DNA of 42,255 nt from Bacteroidota bacterium (GTDB lineage: Bacteria > Bacteroidota > Bacteroidia > JABEUT01), in the NCBI GenBank assembly GCA_013285805.1, contig JABDGY010000016.1:1-42255 (forward strand), in the 5' to 3' direction. Shown here piece after piece: positions 32,703 to 40,822 of the stretch. Both the position numbers and the translations under genes were made by a program. A model generated the notes under the pieces. That model worked only from the letters and a program-made list of their open reading frames with translations. It had not been told where the DNA came from and did not search any database. Numbering within the stretch: position 1 is the first letter of the stretch; each line of letters opens with the position of its first letter.

Positions 32703-33950
32703 TCAGGAATTTGACAACAATTCCTTTCTCAGCATATTTAATGCCGTCAGCCCGGTAACTAGTATGTTCCTTTCGCGGTTGCCTGCAAATATCCACCGCT
32801 TGCTGAATACCCTTTGCGGGGTTGCAATGGCTATCCACACAGTACCCACAGGTTTTTCAGGCGTTCCGCCTCCCGGTCCGGCTATGCCCGATACGGCAAT
32901 AGAATAGTCAGTATTTAACCTTTCTCTGGCTGTTTTTGCCATTTGTTCCACTACCGGTTGAGATACTGCCCCATGTTCTTTCAGAATTTCTTCGCTCACA
33001 CCCAGTTCTTTGGTCTTAATTTCATTGGCATAGCTAATTATGGCCCCCTTAAAATAATCGGAGCTACCAGCTATAGACGTAATTCGATGGGCTATATAAC
33101 CGCCTGTACAACTTTCAGCCGTTGAAATAGTTTCCTTTCTCTTTAATAATAAAGCTCCCACTACACTCTCCATTGTATCATTATCATAGCCATAAATATA
33201 GTCCCCGGCTATTTTTTTCAACTCGGCTACTTTCCTATTAATACTATCCTGCATTTTATTGGCATCGGTCCCCCTTGTACTAAGCCTTAGCCTTACTAGC
33301 GAAGGCGAAGGCAGATACGCGAGAGTTATATTTTCAATAGCTAAAGAGTCTTCCCAACTGCTTATTTTTTCCGCTAAAGCCGATTCACCAATGCCTTGTG
33401 TAAGCACATTTTTGTGCATGATAAAAGGCAGAGTAAATTTCTTTTTCAGGCGGGGAATAACTTCCTCGGCCATCAATGCTTTCATTTCAAAAGGCACACC
33501 GGGCATTGATACATATATCTTGCCCTTTTCCTCAAACCACATACCGGGAGCAGTACCGTTATAGTTATGCAGAGGAATACAGTTCTCAGGTACCTCAGCT
33601 TGTTTGCGGTTAATTTCCGTTACTTCCCTGCCAAACTTCTTAAATATGTTTGTTACATCAACTAATATATCCTTGTCGAGTCGCAGTTTGGCATTAAAGT
33701 ATTCACACAGCGTATGCTTGGTAATATCATCGCGAGTTGGGCCAAGGCCACCGGTAATTAATATGATATCTGCCCGTTCCGAAGCTTCTTTTAGCGCATT
33801 TAAAATATGCTGCCGGTTATCCGATACCGATGTAATCTGGTAAACCTTTATCCCATTCTCGTTTAACAAGGTTCCCATCCATGCAGAATTGGTATCAACT
33901 ATCTGCCCTATAAGTATTTCGTCTCCTATGGTTATTATTTCTGCCTGCAT
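32703..33950 (-). CDS. cinA: CinA family protein with nicotinamide-nucleotide amidase domain
   Basis: 415 residues in two domains. The first (about 1-170, EIITIGDEILIGQIVDTNSAWMG and LITGGLGPTRDDITKHTL) is the molybdopterin-binding-like fold of COG1058, which has ADP-ribose pyrophosphatase activity in some members. The last about 160 residues (TISTAESCTGGYIAHRITSIAG to GTVWIAIATP) are the PncC-like NMN amidase that recycles nicotinamide mononucleotide to NaMN; Ser and Lys positions of that site are in ESCTGG and nearby. The whole is a pyridine nucleotide salvage enzyme; the competence name is historical and there is no competence gene beside it. It shares the direction of the HU/SPOR gene and is divergent from the hydrolase lipoprotein with 59 bp between. 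Confidence 0.95.
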   Translation of the reverse strand: MQAEIITIGDEILIGQIVDTNSAWMGTLLNENGIKVYQITSVSDNRQHILNALKEASERADIILITGGLGPTRDDITKHTLCEYFNAKLRLDKDILVDVTNIFKKFGREVTEINRKQAEVPENCIPLHNYNGTAPGMWFEEKGKIYVSMPGVPFEMKALMAEEVIPRLKKKFTLPFIMHKNVLTQGIGESALAEKISSWEDSLAIENITLAYLPSPSLVRLRLSTRGTDANKMQDSINRKVAELKKIAGDYIYGYDNDTMESVVGALLLKRKETISTAESCTGGYIAHRITSIAGSSDYFKGAIISYANEIKTKELGVSEEILKEHGAVSQPVVEQMAKTARERLNTDYSIAVSGIAGPGGGTPEKPVGTVWIAIATPQRVFSKRWIFAGNRERNILVTGLTALNMLRKELLSNS

Positions 33951-34009
33951 AATTAATTACAAGTTTAGAAAAAAAGTAACTTGCCGGGGCATTTTTGCAA
34001 CTATAACTT

Positions 34010-35467
34010 ATGTATAAGTATAATTTATATTTAATAAGCGTTATCCTGCTGTGGGGTTGCCATGGCAAAAGCGCTTCTTCACAAAACAGCGCCACCCAGT
34101 CAACTGTAGATACTATTCAGCATAAGCAGGCGACTAACGTTAAGCCGCTTGATAAAGGCATAGTAATTGATACCGTAATTTGTACCGATAACCCCGGGCA
34201 GAGATATGCCATATATCTTCCTTCAAATTACAATAGTGCAAAAAAATGGCCGATAATATATTTCTTCGACCCGCATGGAGCAGGGAACCTGCCCCTGAAT
34301 TTATATAAATCGCTTGCTGAGAAATATGGTTTTATAATTGCAGGTACCTATGGTTCTAAAAACGGAATGCAATGGGAGGAATCTGACAAAGCGGCTCATG
34401 CATTTATGCAGGATACATGGCAAAGGCTTTCTATAGACAATAACCGCATTTATACATACGGATTTTCAGGCGGGGCACGCGTGGCCTGTTCAGTTGCGCT
34501 TACCGACGGCGGGGTGGCAGGGGTAGCAGCCTGCGGTGGTGGTTTCCCGCAAAGGCACCCGCAAATAACCCAGCAGTTTTCCTGTATCTCTTTTGTGGGT
34601 GAACGCGATTTCAACTATATAGAATTAAAACAACTTGATAAAGAACTCGACGATTCTCCGCTTACGCACCAGCTTATTATTTTTCATGGTAAGCACCAAT
34701 GGCCACCGGTAGTAAGCGCTGAAGAGGCCTTCCAATGGTTCGATTTAGAGGCTATGCGCCTGAAGACAATGCCTAAGAATGATTCACTAATTAACGCTGT
34801 TCAAAAAGAACTGGTAAAAGAAGTTGATGGCTGGCGTGAGAAAAAGAATGAAGTAAAACAATATTTCGCGTTGAAAAAGATGCTCAACTTCCTGCGCGGT
34901 TTAACGGAAACGGGTAAGTATTCGGCCGAGTTACAAACCCTGCAAAACTCTGCCACTGTAATTACTTATTTAAAGAATGAACAAACCGATGAAATGCAGG
35001 AGGCTAAGGTTCAACAGGATTTTATACAGGACCTTTCAAGTAAGGATGAAGCATGGTGGCGGAATACTGTAAAGCAAATGCATGTGGTTATTTCAGCCGA
35101 TTCAACCTCGCCTGTTGCATTGCAAACGCAACGGATGCTGAGTTTCCTGAGCCTGGCAACGTATATGGGAGCTTCGCAGGCATTCCGTTCGCAAGACGAT
35201 GGCTCTGCTTCAAAATTTCTTAACTTATATGAACTGGTTGACCCGACAAACCCTGAACATAACTACTTATTTGCCTGCATGTATGCCCGTGAGCAAAATA
35301 ACGCCAAGGCCATGAGTAACTTGCAGGGGGCGGTAAATCTTGGTTTTTCCGATGCTGGAAGAATGGAAAATGATTCGAACTTTGTGGTACTTAAAAAGCA
35401 ACCGGAATTCGCAGAACTGGTGAAAAAGATTAAGGCTATGCCCAAGAAAATTGACGTTACACAGTAA
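34010..35467 (+). CDS. Alpha/beta-hydrolase lipoprotein with helical C-terminal part
   Basis: 485 residues. The lipoprotein signal ends VILLWGC (Cys17). After a linker, residues about 60-240 form an alpha/beta hydrolase: YAIYLPSNYNSAKKWPIIYFFDPHG, then YGFSGGARVA with nucleophile Ser153 in a GxSxG context, and FHGKHQWPP with catalytic His229; a likely acidic residue lies in FVGERDFN (about residue 203). This resembles dienelactone-hydrolase or phospholipase/carboxylesterase types. The C-terminal 240 residues are helical and TPR-like (AKMSN repeats, LYELVDPTNPEHNYLFACMYAREQNNAKAM in pieces). Substrate unknown; probably periplasmic or outer-membrane esterase. Its stop is six nucleotides from the convergent L,D-transpeptidase gene. 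Confidence 0.82.
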   Translation: MYKYNLYLISVILLWGCHGKSASSQNSATQSTVDTIQHKQATNVKPLDKGIVIDTVICTDNPGQRYAIYLPSNYNSAKKWPIIYFFDPHGAGNLPLNLYKSLAEKYGFIIAGTYGSKNGMQWEESDKAAHAFMQDTWQRLSIDNNRIYTYGFSGGARVACSVALTDGGVAGVAACGGGFPQRHPQITQQFSCISFVGERDFNYIELKQLDKELDDSPLTHQLIIFHGKHQWPPVVSAEEAFQWFDLEAMRLKTMPKNDSLINAVQKELVKEVDGWREKKNEVKQYFALKKMLNFLRGLTETGKYSAELQTLQNSATVITYLKNEQTDEMQEAKVQQDFIQDLSSKDEAWWRNTVKQMHVVISADSTSPVALQTQRMLSFLSLATYMGASQAFRSQDDGSASKFLNLYELVDPTNPEHNYLFACMYAREQNNAKAMSNLQGAVNLGFSDAGRMENDSNFVVLKKQPEFAELVKKIKAMPKKIDVTQ

Positions 35468-35473
35468 GGCTTT

Positions 35474-36217
35474 TTACTGTATAATATAATCGCCTTTCTT
35501 ATTTGTAGTTACAATAGGTAGTATCCTTTTGTTTTCAAAATAGGTAAAACCGGGTTCAATATTTTCCCAGAAACTTAATTTATCTTCATCCTTATAATTT
35601 GCCTTAAGCCATGCTATACCTTCAGGCGTCATACGGGTTGGAAAAATATGGATAGGTATATTCATTTGTCCATCGTTACGGGCTTCTGTTGCCATTATAT
35701 AAACCTCTTTAATTATATCATCGGTTAACGGCATGCAGCCAATGGTAACGCAATTACCGTGAATCATAATATCGCCGCCTGGGCTGGTTTTGTTACCCTT
35801 TATCAAATCAGATTGATTAGGATAACTTACTCCCAGCGCAAGAAAAAATTCGCTGTTGGGTTGAAATAATTTTACCTGGTAAAAACCTTCGGGTACCTGC
35901 AAGTCGCCCTCTACCCGCTTCGGGCCCAGGTCTCCTGAAGAACTGCAAATGGCGTAAGAGTCTACCAACTTAAAATGGCTGCTTGCCTTCGACCTACCCC
36001 AAACTTCAAGCTTAGCCTCCTTTTTAAAAATGCGGATGAATATTTCAAAGTGCGAGCTGTCGATGCCAGCTTTAGCCAGTTTACTTTTAACAAGGTTCCA
36101 TTTCTCCTTATATGCTGTGCGCACATTAGGATATTGCAACTGCTGTTTCTTAAAATTTCCATCTCCTTTGAAGCCAAGAATTATTAATGAAAAGAATATT
36201 AGTAAAAATCGCATCAT
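35474..36217 (-). CDS. L,D-transpeptidase (YafK family)
   Basis: 247 residues with a signal peptide (FLLIFFSLIILGFKG). The catalytic centre is DIMIHGNCVTIGCMPLTDD with nucleophile Cys161 and the conserved HG a few residues before; PEGFYQVKLFQPNSEFFLALGVSYPNQ before it also matches the YkuD fold. L,D-transpeptidases cross-link peptidoglycan by 3-3 bonds or attach proteins to the wall. The YafK subgroup in E. coli (DpaA) is instead known to release Lpp from peptidoglycan, so the direction of the reaction here is not settled. The protein is periplasmic. It is minus strand and single-gene in appearance; a clear terminator for the T9SS gene upstream lies between them. Confidence 0.92.
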   Translation of the reverse strand: MMRFLLIFFSLIILGFKGDGNFKKQQLQYPNVRTAYKEKWNLVKSKLAKAGIDSSHFEIFIRIFKKEAKLEVWGRSKASSHFKLVDSYAICSSSGDLGPKRVEGDLQVPEGFYQVKLFQPNSEFFLALGVSYPNQSDLIKGNKTSPGGDIMIHGNCVTIGCMPLTDDIIKEVYIMATEARNDGQMNIPIHIFPTRMTPEGIAWLKANYKDEDKLSFWENIEPGFTYFENKRILPIVTTNKKGDYIIQ

Positions 36218-36255
36218 AACTTAAAAACGCTAACCTCCCTGCTTTATTTTATTTC

Positions 36256-36288
36256 AAAAAAAATCCCCAGATTTTTATGCCGGGGATT
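36256..36288 (-). terminator. Intrinsic terminator after the 1023-residue T9SS gene (minus strand)
   Basis: On the minus strand, AATCCCC at 36288-36282 pairs with GGGGATT at 36268-36262 around a 13-base loop, followed by a run of eight T. It starts 22 nt after the T9SS stop codon, a textbook intrinsic terminator. Confidence 0.85.
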
Positions 36289-36309
36289 CAGTATTACAAA
36301 TTTGTTTGT

Positions 36310-39300
36310 TTAGTAGAGCATAATTTTCTTAACTCCTTTAGAGTCTTTACCGGTTACCGAAAGCAGGTAAATTCCCTTGCCATAGCCACTTAGATTTAAA
36401 TTCTGGGTGTATTCACCTACAATATGAAGCTTGGTAGTATAAATAGTCTGGCCTAAAATATCTGTTAACGAAACCGTATAATCATCTTCGGTAGGAACGT
36501 TGAAAACTACCTGCAGGTTACCGCTGGTAGGATTAGGGTACACATTAATATAATCGTTTAGCGCTATTTCATTTATACCCAGCACTTTTACCAACAGTGA
36601 ACCCTGGTTTGTACACCCGTTGCTATCGGAAACAATTACCTTGTAAATGCCGGTAGCAGTAATTACACATTGCGCTGTAGTAGCACCCGCAATAGGTGTA
36701 GCCGTTTTATACCATTGGTAGAACGCATAGGTTGAAGGGGTGCAGTCAAGGGTATCGTTATGTTGTACTATGGTAGGTGTAGTTGGGTTAGGGTTAACGG
36801 TAATGTAATTTATTACCGTAATAGAGTCTGTACCTATTCCATTAGAAGTTACCATTTTTACCTGGTATGTACCGGCTGTGCTATATGTAACAACAGGGTT
36901 CTGTGAAGTTGAAGTGGCGGGTGTACCTCCGGCAAATGTCCAGTTCCAGCTGGTAGGTTCGTTAGAAGATGTATCGGTAAACTGAACCGTATTGCCTACG
37001 CAAAGCTTAGTGGGGAATGCGGTAAAGTAAGCCACAGGAGCAGTGGTAGCAGGCTGGTAAAGGGCAATCTGCCATGTTCCGCGGCCGTAGGTAGCTGCAC
37101 GGAGAATATTACCCGGCGCATAAATTTTAAGGTCAGACACAATTACATTCGGCAAATCAGTGCTATAATTAACCCATGTACCGGCGGTTGTGGTGGTATC
37201 ACGATAATAAACACCCATATCTGTTCCTACATACATGGCATTTATACCATTGCCCTGGTAAGCCAGGCAGTTCGCAGGTAAATTAGGTAATCCGTTAGAA
37301 ATATTGACCCATGTTGTGCCGGCATTTGTCGATTCATAAACCTTAATGCCCGTCGAGAACCCTGAAATGGTTGCGAACACATGTAAAGGGTTTGTAGGAT
37401 CAACCGTTATGTTAGAAATATTGCCGGGAAGAGTACCTGTAATATTGGTCCATGTTCCTCCACCATTCGTTGTTCCATACATGCTTCCTGTGTAAGCTGT
37501 ATAAATATATTGGTCGTTTGAAGGAGCAACTGCAATTGCCGCCAGTGTACTGGTGCCGCTGCCAAAGGTGCTTATTTTCGACCAGCTGGTTCCGCGATTG
37601 GTCGATTTCCAAACATTGCTTAATCCTGCGAAAAGTGTCGATGAGCTTTTAGGGTCCTGGCACCATGGGGTGTTCCATCCGCCCGTTTCAGTCAGTCCAT
37701 TTGTAATCTGGTTCCAGGTTGCACCACCATTAGATGACATATTGAAGGTGCCATCATATTGTTCACCATACATGTAGCTATTGCTGGTATTATCTATAAA
37801 AGCAGTCATACCATCTCCACCCATTACTTCTGTCCATGCACCTGCATTTGCCAGGTTGGTGCCATTATCCTGCCAGCCTGTAATCCACTCTGTTGAACTG
37901 CTTGCAGAAAGTCCGATACCATATTGTTCGGCTATTTCAAGTCCATTACTGAGGTCTGTCCAGCTGCTACCTGTGTTGGTGGTTTTAAACACCCCCCCCG
38001 TCGCATGCTGCATAAAAAGTACTGCCACTGCCTGGCAAATAAGTAAGGCTGTGAATATCGGCATGCACATAAGGGTTATTGGTCCATGAACTTAATTTGG
38101 TCCATGACGAACCACCGTTAGTAGACGTCCACACATTTACACCGCCAACTATAAGGGTAGTAGCGCTTACCGGTGAAATATCCATTGATAAAGTATACCA
38201 GCCTTGTCCTTGAGTAGCATCAGAACCCGTGCCTTTATTAAAGCCAAGCACATTGGGAGTAGTGGACATCAGCGTAAATGTCTTTCCCGTATCTTTCGAT
38301 TGCCATATTCCAAAGAAAGCATTATTCGAAGCATTGTCGGCAAATACATACACATAATTAGGCCCTGCAGGAGTTACGCCTACCTGCATTCTGCCTGAAC
38401 CGGATGAGGAAGGCAATGTTACAGAAGAAAAATTAACCCCTCCATCGGAAGAACGGTAATATCCTCCATTAGCAGTGGTAGCATAGGCTACCTTAGGGTT
38501 TCCAGGTTCAAAAGCCACACTTTTAAAACTGCCTCCTGTAACAGAAATCCAGGTTATACCACCATCAGAGGTATAGTATAAACCGAATGAAGCAGCAGCA
38601 AGTAAGATATTGGGATTAGAAGGATTAATAGCAAGTTCGTTAACAGTATAATATGAAGGCCCGCTTGCTTGAAGAGTATAATGCAGACCTGTCTGGTTCC
38701 AGGTCAGGCCGCCATCGGTAGATTTCAAAACACCAATGGTTGAAGGGGTTGTATATCCACCTAATATTCCGTCACCATCGCCGGTTGCAAGGTAAAGTAC
38801 CTGATTATTTGTAGGGTCAATAGCAATATCGCTGGTACCAATACCCAGTAAATGGTCGGTGTTAGTGGACCATGAAGTGCCACCATTGGTAGACTTCCAT
38901 AACCCGCCTGAAGGACAACAGGCATATAGAATGCTTGGGTTTGTAGGATCAATACGCAGGTGGTTTACCCTGCCCGCGTCTCCGCCGGTAGGCACAGCAG
39001 CCGTTCCGGCATAGCTCCATGTAGCCGACGAGCCCATTAGTTTATGAACACTATGTTTTGCGCTATTGGTTAGGAAATCCTGGTATTGCTTTTCAAGTAC
39101 GGCTGGGTCGGGTTGAACACCGGTAGGATATGAACGGGGCACCATAAGCCATTCCCACCTCTTAAAGAGTAAAAAATTTCCATCTTCTTCCTTTTCCTCA
39201 CCAACAGCATTAGAGGCCGTGTCGTCGGGCTTATTGGCAGCATACCACTTATAAAAAGCATTTTGCACATCTTTTACGTTCGCACTATGGTCCTTCATCA

Positions 39301-39382
39301 TGTCGTACCAATTTTGCTGGGCAAAAACGTTGTAGGAAAAACTAAAAGTAAAAGCCAGGAGAAGTAAGGAAATCTTTTTCAT
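36310..39382 (-). pseudogene. T9SS-secreted BNR propeller/PKD protein, interrupted in a G8 tract
   Basis: The gene starts at 39382 (MKKISLLLLAFTFSF, signal ending NVFAQ); an earlier ATG at 39523 is excluded by a promoter in between. The first frame runs to 37985 and ends AACDGGGV then stop. A second frame, from about 37990 to 36310, carries on GVFKTTNTGSSWTDLSNG. Removing one G from the run of eight (C8 at 37992-37999) gives DGGVFKTT and a protein of 1023 residues, in line with its paralogue at 2575-5151, which reads EDGGVYQSTN at this spot. Propeller repeats cover about 120-780, a PKD domain and an Ig-like part follow to about 930, and the end is a type A sorting domain. The tract may be a sequencing error or a phase-variable switch. 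Confidence 0.85.
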
Positions 39383-39400
39383 AGCATGTTTTATTAAATA

Positions 39401-39408
39401 CAAAGGTA
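39401..39408 (-). promoter_or_regulatory. -7 promoter box for the T9SS propeller gene (TACCTTTG, minus strand)
   Basis: Exact TAnnTTTG match 18 nt before the ATG at 39382. It confirms that the ORF extension up to 39523 is not translated. Confidence 0.5.
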
Positions 39409-39456
39409 CGAAACAATAACCTTTAAAGCAAATTCGCATTACCCTTTCGCGGCAGG

Positions 39457-39487
39457 TAACTTTGCACGTTAAATTAACGTAGCTTTG
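39457..39487 (+). promoter_or_regulatory. Tandem -7 boxes upstream of rimO
   Basis: TAACTTTG (39457-39464) and TAGCTTTG (39480-39487), 15 nt apart, both exact -7 matches; the first also contains TTTG that could act as a short-spaced -33 for the second. They lie 20-50 nt before the rimO start. Confidence 0.45.
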
Positions 39488-39507
39488 CCGCATTATAAAG
39501 GGGTTTA

Positions 39508-40821
39508 GTGAAGACCAAGACACTTAAAAAGAACAAGGTAAATGTAGTTACTCTCGGGTGCTCAAAGAATTTAGTTGACTCTGAGGTGCTTATGGCGCAA
39601 TTACGTGCCAACAATTACGATGTAAAACACGAATCGGGCGATGCCCCTGTGGTGGTAATTAATACCTGCGGATTTATAGATAATGCCAAACAGGAGAGCA
39701 TTGACACCATATTAAGGTATGTTGATGCCAAACAGGCAGGCAAGGTTGAAAAGGTATACGTTACAGGTTGCCTTAGCCAGCGTTACAGGCCCGAACTGGA
39801 AAAAGAAATCCCCCAGGTTGACGGTTATTTTGGTACCCAGGATTTACCCCGTTTGCTTAAAACTCTTAAAGCCGATTACAAACACGAACTGGTTGGTGAA
39901 AGATTATTAACCACTCCTAATCACTATGCCTACCTTAAAATATCGGAAGGGTGCGATAGAAAATGTTCTTTCTGTGCTATTCCCTTAATGCGTGGTGGCC
40001 ATGTTTCTGTTTCTATGGATGCTTTGGTGAAGCAAGCTAAAGGTTTGGTGAAGCAAGGCGTAAAAGAAATAATGCTGATAGCACAGGACCTGACCTATTA
40101 TGGCCTTGATATTTACGGCAAACGCAATGTGGCAGAGCTTATAAAAAAGCTTAGCGATGTTGAGGGCCTCGAATGGATACGCCTGCATTATGCTTTTCCC
40201 AGCGGTTTCCCTATGGATATTATCGATGCTATTAAAGATTGCCCCAATGTTTGCAACTACCTTGATATGCCTTTGCAGCATGTATCTGATAATGTCCTAA
40301 AACTTATGCGCAGGGGAATTACCAAGGAAAAATCGACAAAGCTTGTTGAAACTATACGTGAAAAAGTTCCCGGTATCGCCATGCGCACAACCTTTTTAGT
40401 GGGTTACCCCGGCGAAACAGAAGACGATTTTAACCAACTTGTACACTGGGTTGAAGAAATGAAGTTCGACAGGCTGGGTGTGTTTACCTATTCTCACGAA
40501 GAAAATACGCATGCGCATAAGTCCGAAGATAACGTACCCGATGAAGTGAAGAAAGAACGTGCATCAATATTAATGGATGCACAGCGTGATATATCGCGCG
40601 AGTTGAATAGCAAGAAGATTGGCAAAACATTAAAGGTGCTTATTGACCGCAAAGACGGTGGATATTTTATTGGCCGCACCGAACACGATTCACCGGAGGT
40701 AGATAACGAAGTGCATATTAAAGCTGAAGGGGATACTTACCTGCGCATAGGCGATTTTGCTAATATTAAAATAACTTCGGCCGAAGATTACGACCTGATA
40801 GGAGTACCTGCTAAACAATAA
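39508..40821 (+). CDS. rimO: Ribosomal protein S12 methylthiotransferase RimO
   Basis: 437 residues from a GTG placed 20 nt after a -7 box. It adds a methylthio group to an aspartate of ribosomal protein S12 in the cytoplasm. The N-terminal UPF0004 domain has Cys18 (LGCSKN), NTCGFID and VTGCLSQ, the three ligands for one iron-sulfur cluster. The radical SAM motif CDRKCSFC is at Cys149, 153 and 156. The ending contains a TRAM-like domain (VLIDRKDGGYFIGRTEHDSPEVDNEVHI). LGCSKNLVDSE and the SPEVDNEV phrase distinguish RimO from MiaB. The bshC gene starts one nucleotide after its stop, so the two are probably cotranscribed. Confidence 0.96.
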   Translation: MKTKTLKKNKVNVVTLGCSKNLVDSEVLMAQLRANNYDVKHESGDAPVVVINTCGFIDNAKQESIDTILRYVDAKQAGKVEKVYVTGCLSQRYRPELEKEIPQVDGYFGTQDLPRLLKTLKADYKHELVGERLLTTPNHYAYLKISEGCDRKCSFCAIPLMRGGHVSVSMDALVKQAKGLVKQGVKEIMLIAQDLTYYGLDIYGKRNVAELIKKLSDVEGLEWIRLHYAFPSGFPMDIIDAIKDCPNVCNYLDMPLQHVSDNVLKLMRRGITKEKSTKLVETIREKVPGIAMRTTFLVGYPGETEDDFNQLVHWVEEMKFDRLGVFTYSHEENTHAHKSEDNVPDEVKKERASILMDAQRDISRELNSKKIGKTLKVLIDRKDGGYFIGRTEHDSPEVDNEVHIKAEGDTYLRIGDFANIKITSAEDYDLIGVPAKQ

Positions 40822-40822
40822 T

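Noticed and set aside
36256-36288. Hairpin as a plus-strand terminator
   Set aside because: The T-run follows the stem only on the minus strand; on the plus strand the stem is preceded by A and lacks a T-tract.
39383-39523. ORF extension to 39523 on the minus strand
   Set aside because: A -7 box at 39401-39408 and the divergent rimO promoter occupy it; the signal peptide begins at 39382.
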